In this document: positions 43,425 to 52,497 of the stretch, in pieces
Numbering within the stretch: the first letter of the stretch is position 1
Layout of the letters: every line of letters starts with the position of its first letter
NCBI RefSeq assembly: GCF_000621445.1
Contig: NZ_KK211281.1
Span: forward strand, 39,531-103,530
Origin: Alkalihalobacillus bogoriensis ATCC BAA-922
Lineage (GTDB): Bacteria; Bacillota; Bacilli; Bacillales; Bacillaceae_F
DNA: 64,000 bases
Reading direction: 5' to 3'
Notes under the pieces: model-generated
The model's database searches: none
What the model was told of the DNA's origin: nothing
Seen by the model: the letters and a program-made list of their open reading frames with translations, nothing else
Position numbers and translations under genes: made by a program

Positions 43425-46400
43425 ATGAATCTGAAAAAAATGTTTATCTTATTTCTAGCAATTATTCTTATTAGCTCTAACTTTACTTTTATAGCTAGTG
43501 TTTCCGCTGTTGATAGTCCAGAGGTTGATAGAAGTCCAAGCCCAGAATCAGAAGGTTGGAACTTAGTTTGGTCTGACGAATTTGATGGTGACGAGATCAA
43601 TATGGATAACTGGAGTTATGATGTTCCTGAAAATGGTAGATGGAATGATGAAATACAATCGTATACAGAAAATAACGCTTTTATTGAAGATGGCTCTCTT
43701 ATTCTTGAAGCAAGAAAAGAAGATATTACAGAAAAAGATGGTCAAGTCTATAACTACTCTTCTGCTAAACTTATTACTCAAGGTAAGCAAACATGGACAT
43801 ATGGAAGAGTCGATGTAAGAGCGAAATTACCTGAAGGACAAGGCATGTGGCCAGCGATTTGGATGATGCCCGATGATGAACCATTTTATGGGACGTGGCC
43901 AGTAAGTGGTGAAATAGATATTATGGAATTGCTAGGACATGAACCTGAGACAATCCATGGGGCTGTACACTTTGGGAGTCCACATCAACAAATTCAAGGA
44001 ACATATAAACTAAAAGACGGAACAACGTTTGCTGATGATTACAATGTTTTCAGTATAGAATGGGAACCAGGGGAAATTAGATGGTATGTGAATGATCAAC
44101 ATTTTCATACTGCAAATGACTGGTTCACAAAGCACCCTGACAATGCAGATCCTTATACTTATCCTGCTCCGTTTGATCAACCATTCTTTTTAATTTTGAA
44201 TATTTCAGTAGGTGGAGGATGGCCTGGAAATCCAGATGAAACAACAGTATTTCCACAACAAATGGCAGTGGATTATGTGAGAGTTTACGAGAAAGATGAA
44301 TATCCTGTACACGAAAAACCTGAAAGCTCAGAAGAACGTGAAGGAAGAGCACCGCTAGAAGATGGTAACTACGTATATAATGGAAGCTTTGACAGTGATG
44401 ACCCTGAAATTCAAGGAATAGTAGGGGTTTCGTATACGGATTATTGGACATTTTTACAAGATGGAGGCGGCAATGCTACTCTTGCTGTAAATGATGGAGC
44501 ATTGGATGTACAAATTCAATCTGGTGGGAATGTTCAACACGGAGTTCAATTGCTTCAGTCGCCAATGCATCTAGTTGAAGGAGCGACATATAAAGCTTCC
44601 TTTAGAGCAAAAGCTGAGAATGAAAGACCGCTTAAAGTAAAAATAGGTGGAGATGGAGATCGGAGTTGGGTTGATTATGCAGAAAAAGACCCAATCACCA
44701 TTACTACTTCTTGGGAAGATTATTCGTTTGAATTTAAGATGAAGCATCCAACTGATGTTAAAGCAAGATATGAATTCAATATGGGTTTAAATGATAACAA
44801 TATTTCACTTGATGATGTCAGATTAGAAAAAATTGCTGACCCAGATCCTGCTGATACGAAAAGAGGCCCACTTCCAACTGGGAACTACATCTTTAATGGT
44901 ACATTTGATCAAGGTGTCGATAGAATGGGGTATTGGGAGTTCAGCACAGATGAGACAGCAGATGCAACGCATTATATTGGTAGTGCAATAAATGAACGAA
45001 GATTTGAAGCATTAATTACTAATGGCGGTAACACAAGTAATTCTGTGCAGTTAACACAAAGTGGTTTCAGTTTGGAAAATGCTAGAAAATACGAGTTGAC
45101 GTTTGATGCAAGTTCAGAAACTGAAAGAGAGATTCAAGTAGCTTTTATGAATTCAAATTCTGAAGTTGTTCATGAAGAAACCATTAATCTAACAACAAAT
45201 ACAGAAGAATATACCGTACATTTTATTATGGAAGCTGAAAATAATCATGACTCATCACTTCAATTTAATATGGGTGGTCATAACAGCGATGTATACATTG
45301 ACAATGTATTTCTAAAGCGACACCAATCCGATCTAGAAGTGGGGAATCTTATAGAAAATGGTACGTTTGATTCTTTAACTGGTTGGAGAAGAGAAGCCTA
45401 TAGTCCTGGTGAAGCAACATTTTCTGTAGAAGATGGACAAGCAAAAGTTGCGATAAAGAATATAGGGACGGATGATTGGAATATTCAATTATTCCAACAT
45501 GGAATCAATATTGAAAAAGATGCAACTTACGAGGTTTCATTTGACGCAAAGTCAACTGTTGATCGACCATTACGTGTTCAAATTCAACGTAATGGGGAAG
45601 AAGATAACATATGGACTGAATACTTTGACCAAACCGTATCGTTAACCGATTCATTAGAAACATACACGCACACATTTACAATGACTGAACCTTCAGATCC
45701 ATTATCTAAATTTGGTTTTGCTTTAGGGAAAGATGAGAATGGATTAACTCCAGCAGAAGCTCATAATGTATTTATTGACAATGTGTCGGTTAAAAAGGTA
45801 GAAGGTAATACTGAAGAACCAGGCACCGAAGAACCAGGTACTGAAGATCCAGGTACTGAGGAACCGGGTACTGAAGAACCAGGTACTGAAGATCCAAGTA
45901 CAGAAGATCCAAGCAATGATAATCCAAATGAGCCAGAAGAAAGACCAATGGGTGAGCAGTTTACTGATGAATTTGATTTCCATGATGAAGAACGTTGGTC
46001 GATGGCAGGTGTTTGGACAAATGGAGATATGTTTAATACAACATGGTATCCAGAACAAGTAACGTTTGATGATGGTAAAATGCTATTAACTCTTGACCAT
46101 GACGAGAACGCTGAGGAAACGGGTATACCATACAAGTCTGGGGAGCTTCGTACAAATGATTTTTATCAGTATGGTCTGTTCGAAGTCAGTATGAAGCCTG
46201 TAAAGTCAGAGGGAACCGTATCTTCTTTCTTTACGTACACAGGGCCATGGGATTGGGATAATGATCCTTGGGATGAAATAGATATCGAGTTTTTAGGTAA
46301 GGACACATCAAGAATACAGTTTAACTATTTTACTGAGGGCGTAGGTGGTAATGAACATTATCACGATTTAGGTTTTGATGCATCTGAGTCATTTAACACA

Positions 46401-46844
46401 TATGCATTTGAATGGAGAGAAGACTCTATTACTTGGTATGTGAATGGAGAAGCTGTTTATACGGCAACAGAAAACATTCCCCAAACACCACAAAAAATCA
46501 TGATGAATCTATGGCCTGCAATAGGTGTAGATGGATGGACAGGTGTGTTCGATGACGCTGATATTCCATTAGTTGCCGAATACGAATGGGTAAGGTATAC
46601 ACCACTAGAAGAGTTAGAGGCACCAGCAGATCCAGTAAAACCGGAAGAACCTGTAAATCCAGAAGATCCAGAAACTCCACAAGAACCTTCTGAAGATGAA
46701 GCCAGTGACGACAAAGAAAAAGATGGTGAGAAACTCCCAGTCACAGCAACGAACAACTATACAATGCTGTTAATTGGTTTCTTCATTTTACTTGCAGGCG
46801 CTCTCTACTTCACAGTAGTATCTTACCGCAAGCGTCTAGAGTAA
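43425..46844 (+). CDS. Two-domain GH16 beta-glucanase with three CBMs and a sortase anchor
   Basis: A 1139-residue secreted, wall-anchored enzyme. A signal peptide (about 1-29) is followed by a laminarinase-like GH16 domain (about 45-295, catalytic motif GEIDIMELLG), then three CBM4/9-like beta-sandwich modules (about 309-470, 482-635, 640-792), each starting with a YxxNGxFD-type turn. A linker of PGTEE/PGTED repeats (about 795-835) leads to a second GH16 domain of lichenase type (about 841-1060, DEIDIEFLG). A Pro/Glu spacer, LPVTA motif (about 1104), hydrophobic helix and RKRLE tail form a sorting signal. It should hydrolyse beta-1,3- and mixed-linkage glucans at the surface. LPVTA instead of LPxTG suggests a non-class-A sortase. 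An AGGAGG site precedes the ATG. Confidence 0.92.
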   Translation: MNLKKMFILFLAIILISSNFTFIASVSAVDSPEVDRSPSPESEGWNLVWSDEFDGDEINMDNWSYDVPENGRWNDEIQSYTENNAFIEDGSLILEARKEDITEKDGQVYNYSSAKLITQGKQTWTYGRVDVRAKLPEGQGMWPAIWMMPDDEPFYGTWPVSGEIDIMELLGHEPETIHGAVHFGSPHQQIQGTYKLKDGTTFADDYNVFSIEWEPGEIRWYVNDQHFHTANDWFTKHPDNADPYTYPAPFDQPFFLILNISVGGGWPGNPDETTVFPQQMAVDYVRVYEKDEYPVHEKPESSEEREGRAPLEDGNYVYNGSFDSDDPEIQGIVGVSYTDYWTFLQDGGGNATLAVNDGALDVQIQSGGNVQHGVQLLQSPMHLVEGATYKASFRAKAENERPLKVKIGGDGDRSWVDYAEKDPITITTSWEDYSFEFKMKHPTDVKARYEFNMGLNDNNISLDDVRLEKIADPDPADTKRGPLPTGNYIFNGTFDQGVDRMGYWEFSTDETADATHYIGSAINERRFEALITNGGNTSNSVQLTQSGFSLENARKYELTFDASSETEREIQVAFMNSNSEVVHEETINLTTNTEEYTVHFIMEAENNHDSSLQFNMGGHNSDVYIDNVFLKRHQSDLEVGNLIENGTFDSLTGWRREAYSPGEATFSVEDGQAKVAIKNIGTDDWNIQLFQHGINIEKDATYEVSFDAKSTVDRPLRVQIQRNGEEDNIWTEYFDQTVSLTDSLETYTHTFTMTEPSDPLSKFGFALGKDENGLTPAEAHNVFIDNVSVKKVEGNTEEPGTEEPGTEDPGTEEPGTEEPGTEDPSTEDPSNDNPNEPEERPMGEQFTDEFDFHDEERWSMAGVWTNGDMFNTTWYPEQVTFDDGKMLLTLDHDENAEETGIPYKSGELRTNDFYQYGLFEVSMKPVKSEGTVSSFFTYTGPWDWDNDPWDEIDIEFLGKDTSRIQFNYFTEGVGGNEHYHDLGFDASESFNTYAFEWREDSITWYVNGEAVYTATENIPQTPQKIMMNLWPAIGVDGWTGVFDDADIPLVAEYEWVRYTPLEELEAPADPVKPEEPVNPEDPETPQEPSEDEASDDKEKDGEKLPVTATNNYTMLLIGFFILLAGALYFTVVSYRKRLE

Positions 46845-46863
46845 AACTCTAGCTACTAAAAAA

Positions 46864-46897
46864 GAGTATCACTGATGCGTAAGTGTCAGTGATACTC
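46864..46897. terminator. Hairpin after the GH16 gene
   Basis: GAGTATCACTGA and TCAGTGATACTC form a 12-bp stem with a 10-base loop. The following sequence (ATTCACT) has no strong T-run, but position and an A-rich left flank suit a terminator. Confidence 0.7.
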
Positions 46898-47080
46898 ATT
46901 CACTAAAAACACCAGAAAAATCAAATACACTTTATTTCTCTCACTCAAACCACTTTATTCTCCTATTAACACTTTAGCATACTCAAGCACCTTCTTTAGA
47001 TTTGTATACATTCACATATAGTAGGTAAAAAGATTAAATCATTATGCAAGGAAACTAATTATATTGGAGTGTGATTCATT

Positions 47081-48220
47081 ATGATGAATAGGAAAAAATG
47101 CATAATTGTACTTTTCTTGACTTTACTAATGCTATCGGTTTCTTCAGTAACCTACGCAAACAATCCGGTAACAGGAGATGGCTTGTTTGCACCTTTTAAC
47201 AACCATGATGCACGCAATTGGCAAATTTCCGACGGGTGGAAAAATGATGACGTTTTCTTTGGTTCACATTGGAGTTCAAATCGAGTTAACTTTAATGGTG
47301 GAGTGCTAGAATTATCACTACGTAGAAATGACGCGTATGCACGTCCGTATAATTATGAGAGTGGAGAGTATACAACAAATAATTTCTATGGATATGGACT
47401 TTATGAAGTTTCAATGAAGCCAGCTAATGTATCTGGTGTTATTTCCTCATTTTTTACGTATACAGGACCATCATACAATGGAGCACCATGGGATGAGATA
47501 GACATCGAGTTTTTAGGAAATGATACGACAAAAGTTCAGTTTAATTATTATACAAATGGTGTTGGTGGAAATGAAATCCTGTATGATTTAGGATTTGATG
47601 CTTCTCAAAGCTTTAACACATATGCATTTGATTGGCAACCAAACTATATTAGGTGGTACGTTAATGGACAATTAGTAGCTACAGCTACAGAAAACATACC
47701 TAGTAATCCCAGTAAAATTATGATGAACATATGGAATACTTATGGAATCGATGAATGGGCTGGTCGTTATTCTGGACAAAATGCAAATGCATATTATGAG
47801 TGGGTCCGATATACACCAACTATAGGAGGCGGACAACAACCACCAGGAGTTGCTCAAGATTTCCAATTACGAGCATGTGATTTTTCTAATGCAAGAGGAG
47901 TTACTTCATGGAATTGTGGGGTAGGGTCCTTCCACCCTGGAAATTGGATTAAATTTGATAATATAGACTTTTCTACGGGTTATAATGCGTTTGCGGTAAG
48001 TTATGCATCCCCTCTTCAAGGAAGCTTTGATATAAGGATTGGTAGTCCGAGTGGTAGGATTATTGGTACCGTCAATTATGGGCCGACAGGGGGCTGGTCA
48101 AGTTACGAATGGAATGGTACTCCGAATTTAGATAGTAGGGTGCGTGGAGTTCATGATGTCTATATTGTATCTACTAGTGGTGGCGCAAATGTAAGAGAGT
48201 TTTGGTTTAAAAATGAATAG
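47081..48220 (+). CDS. Secreted lichenase (GH16 beta-1,3-1,4-glucanase) with C-terminal CBM
   Basis: A 379-residue secreted enzyme. A signal peptide (about 1-26, ending TYA) precedes a GH16 lichenase domain (about 35-245) with catalytic motif DEIDIEFLG and the signature NYYTNGVGGNE. A C-terminal beta-sandwich (about 255-378, starting QDFQLRACDFSNARG) resembles CBM6/36 carbohydrate-binding modules. It would split mixed-linkage beta-glucan. Its catalytic domain is close to the second GH16 domain of the preceding gene, so the two probably arose by duplication. It is free, not anchored. Confidence 0.92.
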   Translation: MMNRKKCIIVLFLTLLMLSVSSVTYANNPVTGDGLFAPFNNHDARNWQISDGWKNDDVFFGSHWSSNRVNFNGGVLELSLRRNDAYARPYNYESGEYTTNNFYGYGLYEVSMKPANVSGVISSFFTYTGPSYNGAPWDEIDIEFLGNDTTKVQFNYYTNGVGGNEILYDLGFDASQSFNTYAFDWQPNYIRWYVNGQLVATATENIPSNPSKIMMNIWNTYGIDEWAGRYSGQNANAYYEWVRYTPTIGGGQQPPGVAQDFQLRACDFSNARGVTSWNCGVGSFHPGNWIKFDNIDFSTGYNAFAVSYASPLQGSFDIRIGSPSGRIIGTVNYGPTGGWSSYEWNGTPNLDSRVRGVHDVYIVSTSGGANVREFWFKNE

Positions 48221-48244
48221 TCTTTCAAATCATATTGTATAACA

Positions 48245-48292
48245 AGGAGGTTGTCCACAAAGGTACTGGGTCCTTTGTGACAGCCTCTTTTC
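48245..48292. terminator. Terminator after the lichenase gene
   Basis: GAGGTTGTCCACAAAGG pairs with CCTTTGTGACAGCCTC around an 8-base loop, followed by TTTTC. Confidence 0.85.
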
Positions 48293-48370
48293 ATTGAAAA
48301 ATACATAGATTGTTTCGTTAAATCGGTTTTTATATAATAGGATTAATATTAGTCATTAGGTGGGAACGTT

Positions 48371-49450
48371 ATGCGTAGTGAGGATTTAGCTAAACTTCTA
48401 GGATTATCTAGAAGTACAATATCAAGAGTGATAAACAATTATCCAGATATACCACAAGCAACTAGAGACAAGGTTTGGAAAGCAATTGAGGAATACAATT
48501 ATGCCCCCAATGCTTCAGCACGAAAGTTAGCTGGCGTAAAAAACAAAATGATAGCTATCATTTTATTAGATGTAAAAGATAATGATGAACCTCATCATGT
48601 AAAAACAACGGACGATACTTTAATACATGATAATCCGTTTTTTTCTCCAGTTATTAACGCAGTCAGTGACCAAGCGAATAAAATGGATTATTATGTTCTT
48701 ATTTCAATTGCCTATTCAAAAGAAGATTTAAAAAAAGTTCAAAGTATTTTTTATCAAAAATTAATTGAGGGAGCTATTTTTGTAGGGACGCAAGAAGCAG
48801 AAAATGAGCTTATCTTTAATCTCATTAAACAAAAACATTTCATAGCTATGATTGATACGAGCGAAGTTTATAACAAAAATCACAATGCAATATATGTTAA
48901 TGCAGATAACTATGAGGGTAGTGTGAAGGCCGTATCATACTTATTGGAACTAGGGCATACTTCTATTGGTATTATTACTGGAAATTTAAATAAATTATCT
49001 GCAAAAGAAAGGTTAGCAGGCTTTGAAAACACGTTAATGAAACATGGAATAGAATTAACAAAGGATTTGATTTTCCATGGTGATTTTACTGAGAGTAGTG
49101 GGTACGAAGGCGTAAAGTATCTTCTTAGAGGTCCCAATCGGCCGACCGCTATTTTTGTAAGTAATGATACGATGGTAGTAGGTGCATATAAAGCAATAAG
49201 TGAATTAGAGTTACGTGTTCCAGAAGATGTATCCATCATTGGATTTGATAACTCCTTTTTTTCATCTTATCTAAATCCACCTTTAACAACAATTGAAATC
49301 TCATTTGCCGATATAGCGAAAAGAGCAACAACACTTCTGATTGAATCGATTGAGCAAGAACAGCAACGAGGGATTGTAGAAAAGGTTAATGCTACTCTTA
49401 TCAAAAGAGAGTCTTGTCAAGCAATCAAAAGTAATGGAGAGATTACATAA
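48371..49450 (+). CDS. LacI-family transcriptional regulator
   Basis: A 359-residue repressor with an N-terminal LacI helix-turn-helix (SEDLAKLLGLSRSTISRVIN, then YNYAPNASARKLA) and a periplasmic-binding-like effector domain (about 60-345). It follows the two glucanase genes on the same strand and probably controls them in response to a glucan-derived oligosaccharide. The effector and operator are not proven. GTGGGAACGTT precedes the ATG, a weak ribosome binding site. Confidence 0.88.
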   Translation: MRSEDLAKLLGLSRSTISRVINNYPDIPQATRDKVWKAIEEYNYAPNASARKLAGVKNKMIAIILLDVKDNDEPHHVKTTDDTLIHDNPFFSPVINAVSDQANKMDYYVLISIAYSKEDLKKVQSIFYQKLIEGAIFVGTQEAENELIFNLIKQKHFIAMIDTSEVYNKNHNAIYVNADNYEGSVKAVSYLLELGHTSIGIITGNLNKLSAKERLAGFENTLMKHGIELTKDLIFHGDFTESSGYEGVKYLLRGPNRPTAIFVSNDTMVVGAYKAISELELRVPEDVSIIGFDNSFFSSYLNPPLTTIEISFADIAKRATTLLIESIEQEQQRGIVEKVNATLIKRESCQAIKSNGEIT

Positions 49451-49515
49451 AATTTTATCGATAGAAAGGGTGCACAAGCTTCTAAACAATTACCTAGTAA
49501 GAAAAAGTGAACGCT

Positions 49516-50016
49516 CTATGACAAATTACGAAAGATTCCCCAGTTTTCTTGTTTAGCAAACAAAGGGTAGGAGGATATAAACGTAATGATGATAGGCGCA
49601 TCGTCGAGCTCATGGTATGTGTCAAATAGTAATCTATCGCCGTACCGAATCGCTGTTAGAGCAAGAGGTAACTCACGTCTAAAGATTTCATTACGTTTAG
49701 CTGCTTCAAGTTGGCTATATTCTCCTTGATCTACGTATAAGTAAATCGCAAAGTATAAGGAACTTCCATGTGTTTTCCATTCCGCTAATACTTCATCTCT
49801 CATTGGATTGATTTTATCCCAAGCATAATCTTTACCAATCGTTAAAAACAGTTCTCCAGTAAAGTCTGAATGAGTGAGTGTGTAACGTCTTGGAATAATA
49901 GGGTGTGTTATAGTCACACCGTCCACGTACTCCACAAATAGTTTTTCAGGATTGAAGTTACTCAAGACATCAACTCCAAACATTTTTGTTATATAAATAT
50001 GCTTTTGTTTAACCAC
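49516..50016 (-). CDS. STAY-GREEN (SGR) family protein, possible magnesium dechelatase
   Basis: A 166-residue soluble protein that matches the STAY-GREEN family along most of its length: PRRYTLTHSDFTGELFLTIG, RDEVLAEWK, FRRELPLALTAIRYGD, and an end with F-x-x-x-x-NWG corresponding to the plant ECWGPL stretch. In plants SGR removes magnesium from chlorophyll a. Homologues are known in non-photosynthetic Firmicutes and some have been reported to have dechelating activity in vitro; their natural substrate is unclear. It starts with GTG. There is no ribosome binding site of note. It is convergent with the LacI gene. Confidence 0.85.
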   Translation of the reverse strand: MVKQKHIYITKMFGVDVLSNFNPEKLFVEYVDGVTITHPIIPRRYTLTHSDFTGELFLTIGKDYAWDKINPMRDEVLAEWKTHGSSLYFAIYLYVDQGEYSQLEAAKRNEIFRRELPLALTAIRYGDRLLFDTYHELDDAPIIITFISSYPLFAKQENWGIFRNLS

Positions 50017-50090
50017 TCATTCTAAATATCACAAACAAATAAATGAAGTTAAATAATTAATTACAACAATGGGTCCAGGCATACCTAACT

Positions 50091-50122
50091 GAGCATTGAG
50101 TAAAAGTCCTCAATGCTCTTTG
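50091..50122. terminator. Terminator
   Basis: GAGCATTGAG and CTCAATGCTC form a 10-bp stem followed by TTTGTGTTT on the plus strand. On the minus strand it lies between rluF and the SGR gene and may end rluF transcription. Confidence 0.75.
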
Positions 50123-50208
50123 TGTTTCTTAAATATACTGCGCTTAAGAATTGAAATACGCATAGCCCTACACTTGCAAAGCACCTTCAATCCTTACAAA
50201 TCTCCTTT

Positions 50209-50916
50209 TTACCATTCCCTTGGTTCATAGTTGAGTTCTTTAAATAACTGTGTTCGCTCTTTCTTTGATAAATCTCTCCATTGTCCAGGTGGAAGATTTC
50301 CTAAATGAATATTCATGATCCGGGTTCTTTGCAGTCGATAGACTTCGTAGCCTAACGCTTCGCACATGCGACGAATTTGGCGATTTAACCCTTGGGTTAA
50401 AATAATTTGAAAATCAAATTTTGATAGCGGCCTTACTTCACAAGGAAGTGTTTTTGTACCTAATATTTTTACACCTTCAGACATGTTTTTTACAAATTCA
50501 GCTGTGATAGGCTTGTCTACTGAAACGATATATTCCTTTTCATGCTTATTTTCCGAACGTAAAATCTCATTAACGATATCACCATCATTTGTTAGGAGTA
50601 TTAAACCTTCTGAATCCTTATCTAACCTCCCGATATTAAAAATTCTTAATGGATGATTTACTAAATCAATAATATTACCTTTAACTTTCTTTTCCGTTGT
50701 ACTTGTAATACCTACAGGTTTATTTAAAGCAAGATAGACATTATTTCTAGCAACCCGAACGGGCGAGCCGTTTACAAGGACATCATCGCCGGGCTGAACT
50801 TGATCGCCAATTTGTGCACGTTTTCCATTGATGGTGACTCTTCCTTCTGTAATTAATTTGTCCGCACCTCGCCTAGATGCTTTTCCAGCTTCACTAATAT
50901 ATTTATTGATGCGCAT
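50209..50916 (-). CDS. rluF: 23S rRNA pseudouridine synthase RluF
   Basis: A 235-residue RsuA-family enzyme. An S4 RNA-binding domain (about 1-60, [20 protein letters not shown]) precedes the catalytic domain with [17 protein letters not shown] (catalytic Asp in RLDKD) and [18 protein letters not shown]. The close fit to RluF, which makes pseudouridine 2604 in 23S rRNA, is by pattern; RsuA-like relatives cannot be fully excluded. ATG 50916 follows AAGGTCGTG; a GTG at 50925 is in frame but less well placed. Confidence 0.88.
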   Translation of the reverse strand: MRINKYISEAGKASRRGADKLITEGRVTINGKRAQIGDQVQPGDDVLVNGSPVRVARNNVYLALNKPVGITSTTEKKVKGNIIDLVNHPLRIFNIGRLDKDSEGLILLTNDGDIVNEILRSENKHEKEYIVSVDKPITAEFVKNMSEGVKILGTKTLPCEVRPLSKFDFQIILTQGLNRQIRRMCEALGYEVYRLQRTRIMNIHLGNLPPGQWRDLSKKERTQLFKELNYEPREW

Positions 50917-51028
50917 GTAAATCACGACCTTATTTTAAAATTAGTTATTCGCGTAACCAAATATACCTTATTTTAAATAGCAAATCAAAAACATTTTATT
51001 GAAAAAGGATAAGGTCTATTCCCTGTTA

Positions 51029-52240
51029 TCAACTAATTTTTCTAGTACTGACTACATCTACTTTAAGTTGTTTGACTCTTAAATAAAACCAGGATGTAAT
51101 TAAAAAGGATAGAATTCCATAAGTAATCATCATTTGTTGCAAACCTAACGTATCTAACATCAATCCTGTTGATAATAAAATGATTTGGTACATAAAATCA
51201 TCGATCATACCTCGGAAAGAGAAAAATCTCCCATGGTACATGGGGGGGATAGTCACTTGAAAAACCATTGTTGCTATTGGGAAAAAACATCCGACAGCAA
51301 AACCGAAAAGCACAAAAGCTAGTATCGTTAAATATGAAAACTGTACGTAAAAAAGCATAAGCTGTGCAAACGCGATGACTATAGAAAGTATGAATAATTT
51401 TTTAAACGGTGTGTTAAAGCCGAATCTTCGTACAAAAAAAGTACCGAGAATAAAAGCCACTCCTTCAATGGTATATAGCCATCCTTTTATTGACGGGTTT
51501 TCTAGAACTTCACTTATGTTAATCACAATTAAATTAAAGCCACCTATAAACAAAAGAGGAACCATTGTTAGGAAAAGCGTTGGAAAAATAGTTGGTCGTT
51601 CTTTTATGATAGGAAATAATTCTTTAAAAGACTGCTTAGTGTTCTCTTCTTCAGGCAAATTTTCTTTCTCCCTATTTGGTTCTTTAATGTTCAAAAAGGT
51701 TGTAAGGGTTAGCAACAAAGCATATGAAATGAATGCTATAACGTAAAGCATGGAAAGGGACATTATAGTTAAAAAGAGGCCGGCAAAAGCTGTACCAAGT
51801 ACCCGAGAAAGGGTGGAAATATTCATATATAACCCATTAATGTGAAGTAATTTTTTTTCTTCAACGACAAGTGGAATGGTAGCTTGCAGTGCTGGGAAAT
51901 AAAAGGCGGCTGCAACATTAATAGAGATTAGAAAGGCAAGCATCCATGCAATTGACCCAGTTTCAATGGCAATAAACATAAACCCAACACTAATTAGGCG
52001 CCCGATTCCTGCACAGAGCATAATGTTCTTTTTTTTATATTGGTCTACAATTCTACCTGAAAGGGGACCAATGGCAATTCCAGCAAGAATACCAGTCGCC
52101 AAAATGAGCGATTTATGAAAATCTGAAGGAACTTTATCTTGCATAAACGCTAAGTCACCGATAATTCCAAGCCATAAACCAAAACCTGCAATAAATTCAC
52201 CAGTTAATAAAATCCAGATATTTTTATTTTTAAATATAAT
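51029..52240 (-). CDS. MFS transporter, candidate petrobactin exporter, probable ATT start
   Basis: A membrane transporter of the major facilitator superfamily with about 12 helices and the loop motif GPLSGRIVDQYKKK after the second helix. The first standard start is ATG 52144 (371 residues), but the frame is open upstream to 52261 and encodes the missing first helix (WILLTGEFIAGFGLWLGIIG). There is no ATG, GTG or TTG there; AGGTGA at 52253-52248 is spaced 7 bp from ATT 52240, giving 403 residues. Two Fur boxes lie between it and the divergent AraC regulator of the siderophore locus. Export of petrobactin is inferred from position and Fur control. Confidence 0.8.
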   Translation of the reverse strand: MIFKNKNIWILLTGEFIAGFGLWLGIIGDLAFMQDKVPSDFHKSLILATGILAGIAIGPLSGRIVDQYKKKNIMLCAGIGRLISVGFMFIAIETGSIAWMLAFLISINVAAAFYFPALQATIPLVVEEKKLLHINGLYMNISTLSRVLGTAFAGLFLTIMSLSMLYVIAFISYALLLTLTTFLNIKEPNREKENLPEEENTKQSFKELFPIIKERPTIFPTLFLTMVPLLFIGGFNLIVINISEVLENPSIKGWLYTIEGVAFILGTFFVRRFGFNTPFKKLFILSIVIAFAQLMLFYVQFSYLTILAFVLFGFAVGCFFPIATMVFQVTIPPMYHGRFFSFRGMIDDFMYQIILLSTGLMLDTLGLQQMMITYGILSFLITSWFYLRVKQLKVDVVSTRKIS

Positions 52241-52272
52241 AACAGCATCACCTATCAGAACTTATTAAAATT

Positions 52273-52294
52273 GATTATCATTATCATTATAATA
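52273..52294. promoter_or_regulatory. Fur box, MFS side
   Basis: GATTATCATTATCATTATAA contains overlapping copies of the Fur hexamer pattern (ATTATC / GATAAT). It lies 30-50 bp upstream of the MFS start and should repress it when iron is plentiful. Confidence 0.8.
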
Positions 52295-52394
52295 TTAACA
52301 AGAGTAAATCACAAAAGGTCCAATTTAGTCAAACTGAAAGACTACTAGTTATTGGCGGTTTAGTTTGAATAACTAATCTTCTTAAGAGTTTATA

Positions 52395-52409
52395 TGATAA
52401 TAATTATCA
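52395..52409. promoter_or_regulatory. Fur box, exact 7-1-7
   Basis: TGATAAT-A-ATTATCA is a perfect Bacillus Fur 7-1-7 palindrome. It lies 89 bp before the AraC-type regulator. Confidence 0.88.
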
Positions 52410-52497
52410 TTTTCATTTATGTGTTTGGTTATTAATCTACTATTATTGAGTAATTAATGTCAATTGTTTTTCACTAAATTTGGAAGGTGTTCGTTAT

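Noticed and set aside
45805-45920. Short regular repeats, CRISPR-like at first sight
   Set aside because: The units are 12-15 bp without spacers and encode the in-frame PGTE linker.
45744-46135. Two antisense frames with Ser/Gly-Pro repeats
   Set aside because: They are shadows of the PGTEE/PGTED linker of the GH16 protein, which is a repeat in coding sequence.
52144-52300. MFS gene as a 5'-truncated pseudogene starting at ATG 52144
   Set aside because: The missing first helix is encoded in frame directly upstream with a well-spaced ribosome binding site before ATT, so a rare start codon explains it better.
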